From the NCBI GenBank assembly GCA_022605955.1, contig JAKCOZ010000015.1, positions 5,213,287 through 5,277,286 of the forward strand: 64,000 nucleotides of DNA, given 5' to 3'. Numbering within the stretch: position 1 is the first letter of the stretch; every line of letters starts with the position of its first letter. The DNA is from Rallus limicola (lineage: Eukaryota; Chordata; Aves; Gruiformes; Rallidae). A program made the translations under genes and the position numbers. Of the stretch, positions 22,341 to 37,300 are shown piece by piece. The notes under the pieces are model-generated. The model ran no database searches. It worked only from the letters and a program-made list of their open reading frames with translations, and was not told the origin of the DNA.

Positions 22341-25300
22341 GTAAGAATCTGTTAAAAGCTGTAGCAACTGTGTGTTGCAATGCAAGGTTGGCTTAGCTGT
22401 GATAACTTTTGTTCTAATTTGGCTGGATTCTATGAACAGCAGCTGCTCCCTTTGCAGACAGAAGTGTTGGCTAAAGTTGCTGTTGTGTCAGTGACCGCTT
22501 CTGTTTCACTTTGTGAAGCATCAGCAGTGTTCAAACAGTAGTAATAAACCTGTAATGTCTTGCTCAGTGGGTTTATAAGAGAAATCTGCAGGTATGCAAG
22601 GAGAACTCTCTCCTATGTCTGGCAGCCGTGGAGCGGCATGCTGGTACTTTCAGTAGTAATCTTGGTAGAACAGGCAATTGGTAGGAAATGAATGAGTTGA
22701 AATACTGCCTTTTGTCCCAATGGGATACCTGTGCTGACTGGTGATCTTATCCTAGTAAGACAAAAGATGTATGAGCATACAGACACAATTGTCCTGTTTG
22801 AAGATTTGATGGTCAATTTTGGATTTAGGAATCTTGTCTTGTGTTACAGGTTTAACTTCTATGATGGCCCTCCATTTGCTACTGGGCTTCCACACTATGG
22901 ACATATTCTTGCAGGGACCATTAAGGACATAGTAACCAGATTTGCTCATCAGAGTGGTTTTCATGTTGACAGGAGATTTGGCTGGGATTGCCATGGCTTA
23001 CCTGTGGTACGTGTAATAAATCTACCTACAGATATTGGTGTTGGTTCCTCTTTCCTGTGTTACCTGATTATCTATCATGTTGCTATTGCTCTTATGCCTC
23101 AAGTTGTTGTGAAAAGAGAAATGGAAATTATTTGTCTGGTGTGTTACAATGGGTTTTGTCCTTGCAGTGATTTCAGGTGCTTCCTACTGGTCACCTGCTC
23201 TTCTCCAGGCATTCTGTTCATGACTATAAGCATGTATTTATTTGGTGTGTATTTCAGAAAATCTGTTGGGTTTTTTTTTTTCCCTTTACTAAAGGATAGT
23301 AAAGAAATCACACCAGTTTTATCCTTTGAAATATTTACTTAGTTCAGGTGCGTTACTCATGAAATGCCCAAAGGATAAAGGAGGTCCTTCAGCCTCGTTA
23401 GAATGCACAGAACATAAACTATCTGGAGAAATCCTGAAAGCCTTTGATGACAGCGGGGGGGTTTTGTCTGCTTGTTTCCAATGCTCCCAGGAATATGAGA
23501 TTGACAAGACCTTAGGCATTAAAGGGCCAGAGGACGTGGCAAAGATGGGGATTGAAAAGTACAACAACCAGTGCAGAGGAATTGTGATGAGATACTCGAA
23601 GGAATGGGAGGTAAGTAAAGACTCAGTGCATTGTATGTGTGCAGAAGTTTTTCAGCTGGAGTGAACTTGATCCTTCAGTCTGTTTGATTAGGTGCTTAAA
23701 TCCCTTGTCTTTTGGTTACTGTGCTTCTCACTGGTGATCTTGAAAGGGGAACAAAAGAACTACGTTGTTGATCGGGCCAGGGAGCCTGCTGTGATGTCAG
23801 GAGAAGGTTGCTCTAAGTGTCTAACTAGATAGATTAAAAAAAGAATAGGTATGGGGAACATCTCTTTCTTAGTTTCTTTTCTTGTATGGAAACTTAAGAT
23901 CTGATTTTGATTCTTTTTCAAATGGAACTGATAAAAGAAATGAAGGTTAACGTTCCTGCTTTCTGGCTCCCCAGTTTTCAGGCTTTTTGTTGCCAGAGTG
24001 TAGGTCTATAGCTTGTATTTCTGGAACAGCAGATCTGATTCTGTGTCACTGTAGGTTTGTGGGTAACCCCTCAGTCTTCCAAGGAAATATTGGTCTAAAC
24101 TTTGCATTCTATGAATATAGTGATGGGGAGAGCATTGGTCTGTGCAGACTCTTCAGGCTGGAGAACTGTTCGAGTAGGTGGGTCAGATATTTTTGTAAGA
24201 CATGCAGTTTCTTTTCTAACTCTGAATAATAATCTGCACCCAGGACGTGATGCTATTTGCTTTGGTTTTTCTTTTTCTTAGCAGTGTGCCCAGAATAAAG
24301 TAGGTTTAGCTGTGTGAGTAATTTATGTTTGCTGTTGGTCTGATGTGTCTGTGACACGATCCTTTTCTATGGTTTTCTGGAGCTGAGGAATAGCCCAGGT
24401 GCTTTCCTAGCTGTGTGGTGGTATTACAGTGACAGCACATAATAGCAAGTTTGAAAGGAAGAATGGAGGAACAGGCCATATTTTTTCTGCCTTTGTGGCA
24501 AAGGGCCTTCCTAGGCTAAAGATTTTTTTTCTCCCTGCTAATTTAGAATCCCTAATAGATTGTTTTTTTCCCCTACATGAAGTTCTCTAGATGCAGTTTG
24601 AATCTAGGTATACTACTGATGGCCTATAAAGTCTGTTTTACTGCTTGCTTTAAAATAGTTTGAAGAACTGTAGTTTTTCTGAAAAATCATGGTTTCTAGT
24701 AAGCCTTTATCTTCCCCATCAGTTGTTTCTTTTTTCTAGGCAGAATAGTCCTAATTCTTTAGGCTTTCTACCACATCATGCTTCTCTAGCTTTTCCAGTC
24801 TTGCTGTATTCCTTTTGATTGAAAGATCAGTTCCTGATGTGAACATCGCTTGCCTCTTGCCCTTAGGAGTTTCAAAGTTATGGTCAGTATCTGAAGAAGC
24901 CACAGCTGCCTTTTTTAGAATAGCTGTGGCCTGAATCTAAGCAAGTGGCTCAGTGAAAAGCACAGGGTGGTTTTTTGTTTGTGTTTTTTGTGTGGGAGGT
25001 TGGGCTTTTTTGTTTGTTTGTGGTTTTTTCCCCACATTTACAACCATTCACGTGTACTGTGACATACTGGACTTTGAAAGAATTATTGATGATTCTTTGT
25101 TGCTCTTAGAAATAAAAAGATGAATTCTGGTTCATGATTTATTTTCTGTAGCTGTTCCTCTTAGTTTGCTGTTGTCATCAGCAGCTGGGATTTTTGCTCT
25201 GCTGATAGGTTACAATACTTAGTCTTTTGGATGGTAAATCGATTTTGTATTTTGTTTTGTGCATGTATGGTGTGTGTGTTTCCACACATAGGTATATATT

Positions 25301-28300
25301 TCAGATTTTTAATCAAAGTAATAAAATTGGTTTAAATATCTTGTTTGTGATTGGCTGGTAATAAATTAAAATATTTGGGGATATTGAGGAATTCCCAACA
25401 TTCCTGTTGGAGGTAGTGTTTTTTTTTTCTGACTGGAGTGGCCAGCAAATGTTCAAACCTTATGAAAAAATGTGTAAGGTTCCTTGGATGCATAATGTCT
25501 TTCAGTGCTGAGACCAAACATAATACTGCAATTTCATGGATCCTTATACTAATCAGTCCCAGACTTTGCATCTTAATAGTTGAATGTCAGAGTGGCAGAA
25601 AGGTCAGAGGGAAAACTGATATATTTCAGGAGCTCTGGTGTTACATGAAAACATAGAGGTGTGATAATTCATTTGCTTTGTTTTCACTTTACTAGTTTGA
25701 CATTCAGTGTCATCTGTGTGTCACAGTATCAGGACAGGTGTCTCTGAGCTCAGCTATTTGCGGAGCTAGGGGTTCTGATAGCTGTGAAGTTAGTACGAGA
25801 GTGGCACATGTCCAGTGAGTCTCATTGCTAGTTGATTACTCATTAGTCTTCATAGTCTGTGCCAACAGACGTGACCATCGTATGCCCTGAGACAGGGCCT
25901 AACACCTGTCAGCCCTGTGGTCTTTGGCAGCACTGTCATAGCTCTGGGAAGTCAAAGGAGGCAGTTGGCCCTTAAATAGTTCTGATAACTTCTAGTGACA
26001 TAGGAGTTTCTTTCAGCACTTCTTTGTCTTCAAATTACATCATGTTTTCATACAACTGAAAGCTGATACACTGCGTGTTCTGGATTTTGACTGCCTCTGT
26101 GAGTGGGTTAAATATAGAAACAAGACCAGTGCAATCAAAAGCAGTTTTCAGGCATTTGAACCTCAGCTGAACCTTGAATGATCTGTCATTGATGAATGGC
26201 CCAAATGATGTACTGTTTCTGTTTTGTAGCATTCAATACTTTTGCCTGCTGTGTGAGCTGGGTTCTGAACAGTTATGCCCATGGGGACACAGGTTCCTCC
26301 TGTGTAAGCAAATCCCCTGAATTTGTAAGCAAATCCCCTGAATTTTTGCCTGTTTAAACATGGTGTTTGGAGCTATTGTCAGGCTAAACTATTTCATAGA
26401 TGTGGTTCACTGATTTGGGACAAACACTAAGGTGTTTTACAGAATAAATATTGGAAACAATATGATCTTTAGTGTTAAGATGCCTTTCCATCTGTGTGTT
26501 TGTTTCTTAACAGTTCAGTGTTACCAGATTAGGACGCTGGATTGACTTTGAAAATGACTATAAAACTCTTTATCCTGAGTTCATGGAGTCTGTGTGGTAA
26601 GTTAACTTATACACACTATATATGTGTTTTATGAATTTGGAATGCTAAGAAGGCTTCAATTAATGTAATCGTGTCTTGGTCCATATGTCACTAGAACTAT
26701 TTTGAAACAAGCCAAATTCAGGTAAACAATGGGTAAAATAATTAAGGTGGTGTGTAGTATCTTGATGTCAAAGTGAGGGAATTGATCTTGTAGGAGAGTT
26801 TTCAAAATAATTTTCTTTGAGACCTGAAATCATACATGTCAGCTTAATGGCAGTTCTGATGAAGATCCATTAGTATGTTCCTTGCTTGTCTTAAGAAATT
26901 ACGTTGTATTTCTACATTCTTGATGTTCTTCCCACTGTTAACTGCAACTGGGCAAACCACCCAAACTCACTTTCGCTCTAAACCTCTTCTTCAAGCCTGG
27001 ATTTAGAGGCTGGGAACCTGCTGTTATCTTTTTCTTGGCAGCAGATTTTGACAACTGTCTTGGACTCTTGGTGCAGAGCTAAGTAAAGTTTGGGTATTTT
27101 GGCAGTGTATTCAAAGTGACTTTTGGGATTCCAAAAGACAAGCCAAGCTTATGGGTTAAGGATTAATCAGCTTGACCTAATGCAGTGGAAATAGCAACAT
27201 CGAGTCCTTCAGGTGGTAAGATTTTAAGGTGAATTGTGGGGAGAGGTTTAGTAGAGTGTGCTGAGTAAAAGCCAGTGGAAAGTAAATTTTATACATACTA
27301 AAGTACTACTGATTTTCTTTAATATTAGTGTTACTAATAAACTGTAATTGTGTAGTTAGTTACATGTAACTGTGATAAAGGATTGACATAAGTTCTAGAT
27401 GTCTGTGAAGTTACTGTAGAGGGCTGAAGTGCTAGTGAGTTTTCTAAGAGCATTGAAAGAGATGGTGGGAAGGGAGCAGATGTTTAATCAACTCAGCTGA
27501 AGAAACCCTGCATAATGATAAAAGCTGACAAGAAACTTTTCTCTCAAAAATTATGAAAATGCTTAGTGGCACCTTAAATGCTGTTTAACTAGCATCTTCC
27601 AAAGATCATTTAAAAAACAAATTTGAACTAGTTGCAGGGTCTTTCATCAGCCAAAGGTTTTTTCTGTGGGTTGTTTTTCCTTGTTTTTACATCCCTCTTG
27701 GCAAGAAATTTCTTAGTCCTTTGCCCAACTTACAGGGGTTACTTGCTGTAACTTGCTTTGGATACAGACTCTAAAGTTTAAACTTTGGATGTGAAATCTC
27801 TGTGCTGTGGAATTTCAGGAAGCAATGTAGGCAGGCATCTATTTGTACTTTTTTAGCTTTCTGGTGCTATTATGTTTTTGTGTGTGTAATTGTGTAATTT
27901 AAATAGACTTTTAAAAGTTTGTTTTTAAAAATAATGGTTTTTAGAAAAAAAGTCTTCTGATTCTTGGAGAGGCACATTTCAATGCCCTTGCCAACTTCCT
28001 CTGACAGTAGAACAGGAATTGGAACCACTGGTGTTTGCACAGAGAGGATGCAGGAGGAGGGAGTGTGGCATACCTGTTTCTAGGAGAAGGGTGATAATGC
28101 TTAGGGAGCACCTTAACTAGTTACAGTAATGCTTTTGACAGGATAAAGTACAATAGTTTAAAAAAAACCCCAAACAACAAAAAAATTAAAATCAGATAGT
28201 TACCTAGGCAACCAGCAAACTGAAAATCTGAAGTTACATTTTGGATCCATTAGGATTGTTCATTTGAGGGATAGACTGTATTATATATACTTCTGTTCTG

Positions 28301-31300
28301 ATCCTGGTGGGTCCCTTCCAACTCAATATATTCTATGATTCTATTACAATTGATTTGACTTCTTTATACAAGTTCCTTTTTAAAATAAAAAAAAAAAAAA
28401 CCCAAAACTTTAGTGTCCAGCTAAAGAGAAACTGCAGATTAATTTCTGCATTGATGATAACTTGGAGAACATATTGGTCTGTCCAATGTTTCTCTTGTGT
28501 GTGTGTGTGTGTTCTGCATGTGGGAATAGAGTGTTACTCTTAGGCCCAGAAAAAAAAATCCAAAACATGGATGATCATATGGTAGTGAGCATGACAACTG
28601 TGAATTTCGTGATTCAAGTATGGTAAGGATTTGTCTTTAGTCTTTTAATCAGCTAAACTTACCTTTTTAGGGTTTGGTGGGGTTTTTTGTTGTTGTCTCT
28701 AGCTTTTCCTGAGGCTTGCAGCTCTGGAGTTGTCTCAACTGGAATTTCTAGCCTTCTCTGTATTGTTATCTTTGCATCCATGATGTCATTCACAATGTTT
28801 ACGTTGAGTACAGTGAGTTAGCATATTTGTCACAAATGTTTCCAGTGGTGGATGATTTTTATCCAAATTATTTAGGCTTGAAATATTTTAGGACTCAGAC
28901 ACTAAGTATATCTACTATTAATATTATTTTGTTTTGTAAATATGCTGTACAAGCTCAGGATGCTTAGACAACGCCATTTCCCCCCCTATTTTATAGTGTT
29001 TTTGTTGGAGATGGCTTTTTTGTAAGCATTTTGGTGCTGGGACATGAGATGGCTGACAGAGTAGAAGGAATTTTCATCGTGCTAAGTTTTGACTTAGAAC
29101 ATAACTGCATCCAGTGATAAAACTGTGGCATCCTGGCTGAATTTTTCAGTGGTGTCACTAAGTGGCGATACTGCAGCGGTTCCTGATGTTGTTATATCAT
29201 CAACTCTTCATGTCTTAATGAACTTAGAGCTTTTAAGTTCTGATTCTGTAGAACTTGTATGTCCATCCTTCAGCCAGCTTGAATCTCAATGAAAACGTGT
29301 CCTTCAGTCTAAACAGTACAATGAGAATGGTATTCCTGAGCTAGCATGGAACAAACACGTAATACATTCCTGCTTGCACGAGATGCACGCAGTGAGATCA
29401 AGAGCAGTTTGATGTGATCTTAAACTTTTGACTGATCTGCAGTTGATCTGAAAGTATGTGAGCTTTGAGGGGGGGAAAAAAACCAACTGGCAAATTGTCT
29501 TCCTTATTATGTAGTTCTCAGGCTGCTGTGAGTTTGCACTGCAAGAACAGTTCTCCCTGGCTACAGAGGAAGCAGGCTGGGAAGTGCTGCAGAGAGGAGG
29601 GGAATAGCTCTGTGGTCAGAGCTGTGGCATGCTTCTGGGCCTGATGACTAGGGGTTTTAATTTCAACACCTTCAGGGTTAATTAAACAGCTTTCTATCGC
29701 CATCTCGTGGACAAAATCAGAAATTGCATTCTTAGCATAATTTTAGAAACAGCTGAAAGCTTTGTGTATGTTTTGAAAGGCTTGTATGTGTGGTGTGCAA
29801 CCACAGGTGGTGGAAACACTTCTTAGCAACTTCTGTACCTGAAGATCATGTTCTTAAGTCTTTTTGGGATAATGCTATAGGTACTGGCTAGGGAGACAAA
29901 AATCATACCTAGTTCTGGTAGAAAATTGTTATTCTGCTTGTGAGAGATCATGGCTGTATGAAAAATGAAAACCTTGCTGTTTAGTGTGAAGATGCAGTAT
30001 GGAGCTCCCTTTGGTGATGGGGCATTTTGTCCATTTCTGCCTTTCCTCCAACAGACCCATCTCAGTTGTTCCAGCTTCAGTTTTCCTTTTAGGATTGATA
30101 TTTGAGAGGCAGCCTCTCTTCCCTTCCTTACCAGGTGCAGCCTTTTTCCTCATAGCCCTGCCGTTCAATTTTCAGTGTAGCATCAGGCTTTGGGTGCCAC
30201 TGCAGTACTTCTAACCTGCAGCTGAAGAGGTCTTAGGTAGCCCCTAAAACTAGAACATTTGACTTGGTTTGCCCAACTATTGATGTGTGGCTTTGCTTTT
30301 GTGTTGGCATGAATTTTTATATACTTCATGTGCCCAAGGTGAGCTGTGTCCAGCTGCCTTAGCCCTTCTCCGTGAGAAGGTGAATGGGGACTCCCCATTG
30401 AGAGGAGGACTGTTTATTGTATAGATCAAAGCTAATGGATTGGTCTTTTCTGTGTAAGCAGTGAAAGTTGTTTTTCAAATTAATTTTTTTCCTGTTTATG
30501 GAGCTTATCCAGCACTAAACCAGAGTGATTTCAGAAAAAGAGATCTCTGGGTCCTAATAGGAATCATTATTGCATTTTGTGTATTTCATGATTCTTTAAT
30601 CATTCTCCAGAGAGATACTGTTCATAAGAAATCTGTTTTGTCCATTTTTCTACTAGTCATTGGCATTTTCCCCCATTCTTTTAGGACATTTAGAGCTCTT
30701 GTTACCTTACTATTCCAGTGTTATCTTATCCCAAAGATCCTCCAACTAAGGATGAGTTCAGGGTATTCCTCCTTCAAAATACAGGTAACTCTAGCATCAG
30801 TTTTAGATATTTATATTTTCAACTATATTGTTATCTTGCTTTTCTGGCTTGATCCAGAATCATTCAACACACTGATCCAGAGAATAGCTTGGAGGTAGAC
30901 CTGGAGCAGAATCATCTCTGTATGTTGGAATTTCAAAGCTTTCAGTGGTAGTTGAAAATAAGACTTAATGACTCCTGTATTTAAGATTCCTAGACCCCAG
31001 AACAAATGCTTTTCTTGTCAGTCTGAAGGTGTCTTTCAAAGATGCTATTCAAAAGACAGGCTGGCTGTGTTTGTTATTGGACCTGATGTTCCTCTTAGGT
31101 TTATGCTTTTTTGACTCATGCAGAGAGTTGAGTACTCTTTTCTGTCTTTCACCCCCATGCATCTGTTTTTTATTGTTGCTTTCTTTTTTTATTTCATGTT
31201 GTCTTTCAAGTGTTGCTCAGGAGTCACAGGAGAACCTTTTCCTCAGACTCTCAGCTGCTTATGGTGCTGCATGATTGCAGACTGCTTGCTGAACTGGGTA

Positions 31301-34300
31301 GATGACAGGGCTTCTTAATTGTTGTGGTGTTTGTGGTAGGTCACTCAGCAATAATACTGTTTAACTGTAATACCATGGATATGCTGGAATTGTATACTTG
31401 CTGTCATAATGTTTGCCCACCTTACTTTTAGTCCTTGGGGGTAACTGAGATTACAACTCCTGCTTTTCTTTTTCTTTAAAAAGAAAAAAATTGGGGAAAA
31501 GCACTTTGTGTGAATTTGAAAAGAACTTTTTCATGTTGGTAGTGAGTACTTGTGTGTTCTAGAAAGCTAGGAGTTTTCATGCCTGTAGAAAACCCTTAGA
31601 TACTGAGTCATTGCAAACAGAACTGCTTCATCACTTGATACTCCAAAGTAACGGCATTAAGAACTTGAGAAGCTCTAAGATCAAATCCTTCTCTTGCAGG
31701 TGAAGTGGAATGTCTGTTTGTGTGTTGCATTTGAGATACTGTAGGATGTTGGATTTTGTGTGAGATGCCAAGGGTGTTTTAAATATTGCATTGGCTAATT
31801 CAGTATATTTTGGAAAAAACAATCCTTTTGTAGGCATTTTTATATCCCTGTGACATTTGCTTGGTGTTTATGTGACTTGAGGCACTACATGTTGCAGTAA
31901 AGTTCTAGTATCTGGGAAACTGCGCCTGTGGTGAGAGTAACTGACTGGGCTTGAACCAATTGTATCATCCCCTCAGGATGCTTTGGGAGCAACAAACTGG
32001 TTTCAGCTTGTTGTGCTTTTTTGGATGTTAAAGGTAATTTAAGTCTTTAGGGTCCAGCTTCTCTGTTAACAAGTGGCTGAAATAGGCATCTTGGGATCAT
32101 TTCCCTAAGCTCGTTTTTCTTTACTGAAGTGGTATGCCACTGCTTCTCCCACAGCCAAGAGGCTGCACCTGTATTTAGGTTTGAGGAGAATCCTAGCAGA
32201 ATTAGGGGAACAGGGTTTGACTTTTTTTTAACTTCTGTGAATAGACTTTTTCTGATGGTCAGTAGAAAGAAGCTTGGGGGTGGTGTTAGCTTAGTCCTTG
32301 CGGAAAGGACTGCAGTTTCAGCTTTGGCTTACAGACCCACAGTTTCTTCCTTGCCATTTGCCAACGTTTTGCAAACTTAAGGGTTAAAATATGGCTTGAT
32401 AAAGGGTTAAAATATGGCTTGATAGGTTATTGTCTAAAATAATGTGTTGAATTTTTAAGCAAACCATGATACCTACCTGCAAGGGACTCTTTTTGTTACA
32501 GCTAGATTCATCTTTTAACAGTTGCTTTTGTTTTGGGTGGGCAGTGCTGCTAGCAGGGAGCTCTCTGGGAGTTGCTGTCTGTGTTCATCTGATGGCTGCA
32601 CAGAACTGTTCTCTGAGGTTGTCTGGTTAAGGAAGCTGGTGAAGTGTTTTTTGAGATTACCACTACAAAATCACACTGTGAGTGTTGTTGTGTCAAGCAT
32701 CAGGCGTGACTCAATCACAGTTCCGCTTACTTGGGGGTTGGACCCGATGATCTCTTTAGGTCCCTTCCAACCCGTAAGATTCTGTGATTCTCTGTTGGAA
32801 TGTTTTTCTGAGTGTAGAGGCTATGGTAAGCTACAAAGGGGCGGTCGTTATGATCTGTGATGAGAGCTCTGATGAATGATGTGGTTTAAAAGCCCCATCT
32901 CTGATCAGCAGTGGAACAGCTGGGGAGCACTGGGGTGCAGTAGGGCAGAGTTGCCACAAGAGGGAGATACTGGCTTGGGTTTTTAACTTGGCAGCTCCAT
33001 CTAGTGTTCACCTTTACTGAACATTTACTTGAGCTTACAGTTATATTTACAGCTGAATTAAATATTCAGTGTTTCTCTGAGTAGTTTTTCTCTATGCTGT
33101 TAGTAGGCAGCGTTCTTTAGAAAGTAGAGATAATTTGGAGCTTTCTTCTGTAGATATTTTAGCTAACTGGTTTTGAAAAGCAAGAACACCTTCAGTATAA
33201 ATGCTGTCACTTGTCACAGGCTGCATTAATTATGCTCTGAGATGGTAAGCATATATTAAACTTTTTTAACTTGCACAAACCCTTCTACAATTAGCCAGCT
33301 CAAATGCATATGCTGACAGCTGATGAAACTATACTCACAAATGTTCTTATAAAAGATTGATTTATATTTTTGCAAGTTTAAGTATAGTCTCTATTGCAAA
33401 ACAGATGCACTCACTGCTGTGTTTTGGATTATGGATTAAAGGTTGAGCAGCCACGACTTGCCCAGGGATGATATTTATTACTTTAACAAGGTTACTTTTG
33501 AGGGGTGTGAGGTCAGGCACCATTGTTGGAATGCACAGCTCAGACTCCTGGGTTTGGCCTCTCTGTGGCAGACCTTGATGCTGCTGACTATACCTGAGGC
33601 TTTAGAGTTGAGATAATTTAATTTTTCTGATACTAGGGACCACTCATAGGAAATTCTGAACTTTTATTAGAGGCCTGTAGATGAATTTGAAAGGACTCTG
33701 CATGTCATCTCCATATGGCAGTCTGTATTTTCTCTGTCTAATTTGCAGGGTAGTAATTGCTGTGATCAAGGTACTGTAAAGCTTCCCTGACAGCAGACCG
33801 GTGCAGGTATTTTAATGCTCTTGTTTCGGGCTGCAGATAGAAATCACTGCAATAGTCTTCTTGCATTTTGTGTTGAAGGTTACAATTTCAAAAACAGAGG
33901 GCAAGACATTGACTTAAATACAAGTCCAGATTCTCAAGCTCAAAATGACAGCCTGCAGAAAAAAAGCGCTGCTTGCCAGGATGGGGTTGGTTGCTTAGCA
34001 ATGAATTATTTGTCTGGAAAGGGATCCAGAAAAGCGATCAGGATGGCTTGGAAACAGTTTGAGTAAAAGAGTTTTTGAAGCCAGCAGCATTTAACAATTT
34101 TGATGTGGAATTTGAAATGACCAGCCTCTGCAGAAACTCTGATTTGAGTTGTATTTGGCACAGTTATTTAAGACTTGCCCATTCCTGCCTTTGCTTTTAA
34201 GGTAGCCAACCTGCAGACTAGACCACTAAGCATGCAAGTCACTGGGACCTGATAAGGTGATAAATCTTGATGATCCTTTAGTAAACCTTACAGTATTCAG

Positions 34301-37300
34301 ATACAGGGAAGCACAGGGTCTTGTCCATTGCACAGACACTCAGTGAGTTGCTATGTGAATAATTATTTCTCTTCCAGCTTCCTTTCATCTTGAGAATTGA
34401 CTCAGTTTGTCATATTGTAATATTATGTGCTGTCTTGATTACTTCAAGAAGATATAAGGATCCAGATATGCTACAGGCTGCACTGAATGTTTCATAAATG
34501 GACTTAAAGCTTAATGTGAGACTGATCTTGGGTAGGAACTGATTCCAGAGTGAGATGAGCTAATAAAGGAGAACATTAATGAAAATTGTGGGACCATAAA
34601 ACAGAGTTCATTACTTTGCATGGTTACCTGTGCCACCTTGTGAAAATTGATCTTCATGTTGTCTCTTCTGTAGCTTTGGTTGCTGTCATAGGTGCTTAAA
34701 ATTATGTGATAAGTGAGCAGCCATGTCACCACATGCCTTCTTTCTAAATTATGATTGATTTCAACCTTGTTAATTGTTCAAACTTCAGATTTCTTTGTAT
34801 TCAAGAAAATTTGGAAAGGTTAATCAGGAATATGGACTTGTTTTATCTAAATACTATGTGCTCTGCAGTCAGTGCATGGAAAGCCAAGCTGGTAGAATCA
34901 GCTAAAGCTGATAATCAGCCAGAAATACACTTGCAATCAATTTTTCTCTTTCCTTTTGTCTTGCAAATACTGTCTTTACTTGTGTGTTTCAAAATGGTGT
35001 CATTCTGAAGGGCACTCCAGCTACAGCAGAACTGCATTTTGCAGTTGACTTACTAAATTTGAAACACCACGTGCTATTCCATGATCCTTGTTTACTTCTA
35101 GGTGGGTTTTCAAGCAGCTGTATGACAAAGGACTGGTGTATAGAGGTGTTAAAGTCATGCCTTTTTCAACTGCATGCAACACCCCACTGTCAAACTTTGA
35201 GTCCCATCAGAATTACAAGGTAAGTCAGTGTATGTGTACGTTACATGTTGCAATCAGGTTTCTCTATTGATTTCATTTTGGATTTGGAAAGCTTTAGTCT
35301 TTTTTGCTTGGTGGTACATAAACATATTATTGTACTCTGAACTGATAGTAGAAACGGAGGTAAATGGCTTAGTTTGTATTATATTTTGCTGTGTTTTTAA
35401 TCACTTGATCTCAGCTTTCTTCCCTGTTCTTGATTACTGCTTATGTATACAAAGTGCATAGTTTCCTTTTATTCTGGGCACTCAAGATGAATGTTGTAGT
35501 ATGTTGGGTTTTTTATGCTAAATGCTTAGATCAGAGCTGTAGCTGTCCCTGTCTGTGCAGATCTGAAGAGAGGAAGGTCCTTGGAGGGGATTAATAAGAG
35601 TTTTCAAAGACTGTGGTTATAGTGCAGTAGGATAGTAGCTCTTTTAAGAATCATTCATTTAGGTTGAGAAATTCCAGGAAATATTTTACGTAATAGAGTG
35701 CATGGCTTAGTGTGTTTTATAAGATGCTCCTTTAAACATGAATTTGTGACAAACTTGTGTTCACATATGTGGAGGCAGAACATGTGTCCCAGTTTTCCGG
35801 ACTTCATGTTGGTATGTGGACAGAGGCTTTGTACCCTTTGTAATTCCTATCCAGGTTTCCATATCCTTATAGCATAAATTTTTCACTCACTTTGTTACAG
35901 CAGAGAGCTAGCACAAATTGTAGATGCAGCCTTTTTTACATGTTGTTTTAAAAAGGCCAATTTGCTGACCATAAATAGTGCTTTCAAAACAAATGTTTGA
36001 ATGGACCTGTGGTACAGTGTGGTCTACAGATACTAAAGCTTTCAATATTGCTTTCAAATTGGCTGTATTGAAATAGGAAGGCTTTGTGATTTAACAGAGT
36101 GAGACCTGCAAAGATACCTCAATGTTTGTGACTGTCAGATAACTAATTACTTTGCTTGTACTTAGGAACTGACATTTTGTATAGTGTCAGATTATTGAGC
36201 TTCCTTTAGAACAAAGTCTGTGGGTCTTTTGAGTTGTTTTATGTGTGTGTGTTTGCATGCCCCTTTTCCATTGAACAAAAGTCTTCTCAAGGCTTAATGA
36301 AATATTTAGATGCTGGTTTTTTTTACATTAGAACCTGTAGAGTGTGTGTGGTGTGTGATGCTCTGCCACTTCATGCAAAAATAATTTTTGTCTGCTAGAG
36401 GTGGTATTTTGAAGACTGAAATGTTGAGGGTTTGTAAGCTGATATGATTCATTCTTGGCAGGACCAGTGATTTCTGGGTGTAAGGCAGCTGTCGTCCTTC
36501 TCACTGCAGAAAGCAGGCATTGGCTTCTGTTTATCGATCCTGTGAGAAATGGGGCTCAAATAATGAGAAACAGGACTCAAGGAGCACGTTTAGAGGCCGG
36601 GTTGTGTCTGATGTGTACTTGAGTAAACTGTGTCAGCAGCTTGTATTACATTTAACTGAAGTGTGGTCTTTAGATTAAAGCAGGTGTTATTTTGTGAGCA
36701 GATAAAATATTACCCAGTGCCATTATTTGGCAGCCTGGATGTTATTTTTTATGTTTTGCCAGTTATTTTTATCTACCTGGTCAACTTAGGGCTTCAGAAA
36801 ATGAAGCAAATAGCCTGCAGTGCTGTTTGACAATTGGTAGAGGCAGAACTGTAGTGATAGCTTGATGTTTGCTTGGTATGGAGTGTGGCTTGAGAGTTAT
36901 GTAATATTTATGTTTTACTGTTGACTGCACCAGATGTTCACAGAAAATTCCTTCTGGAGCAGCCCTTAGCTCAGACAGAAATAGCTGCCTGTCCCATGAT
37001 GCCCTTAACTGTTCCATGATGCTGGACAGAATCCAGAGTGCCTTGCTCTAGACATGATGGAGGGTTAGGACCTCTCTATACATTTAAGGTCTGTGCACAT
37101 GACACCCATTTTTGTTTGGCAATTAAAATTTTAAGAATCCCCCAAACCAAGTAACTTAGAGTAGCTGACAAAGGTCTCTTTCCCCAAGACCTGTTTATTC
37201 TTTAATATAGATATACTCTTGTTTTTTAAGTATCCAAAACATTTTTTCCTTGTTAACAACAACCTCTTAAGAGTTTGCATCTTCCTAAGTGATGTCTGCT

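Larger units (their letters stand above)
26597..35101 (+). other. IARS1: IARS1 intron 6, 8.5 kb
   Basis: AT-rich intron with two CR1 fragments, a 23-base tandem duplication and a GT microsatellite. A 145-codon ORF (30461-30898) is hydrophobic because its strand is T-rich; I see no support for it as a gene. No other exon or RNA gene was recognised. Confidence 0.6.

Noticed and set aside
22731..23342. 203-codon ORF spanning IARS1 exon 4
   Set aside because: Only 22850-23006 matches IARS1. Both flanks are intron that happens to stay open; splice sites and phases are unambiguous.
23326..23490. Intron 4 sequence open in frame with exon 5 (55 codons)
   Set aside because: It could look like an exon extension, but residues before EYEIDK do not resemble IARS1 and a clean acceptor sits at 23490.
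30461..30898. 145-codon + strand ORF in IARS1 intron 6, hydrophobic
   Set aside because: Hydrophobicity follows from the T-rich strand. The length is near the chance maximum for 64 kb of AT-rich DNA, and no domain or promoter is seen.
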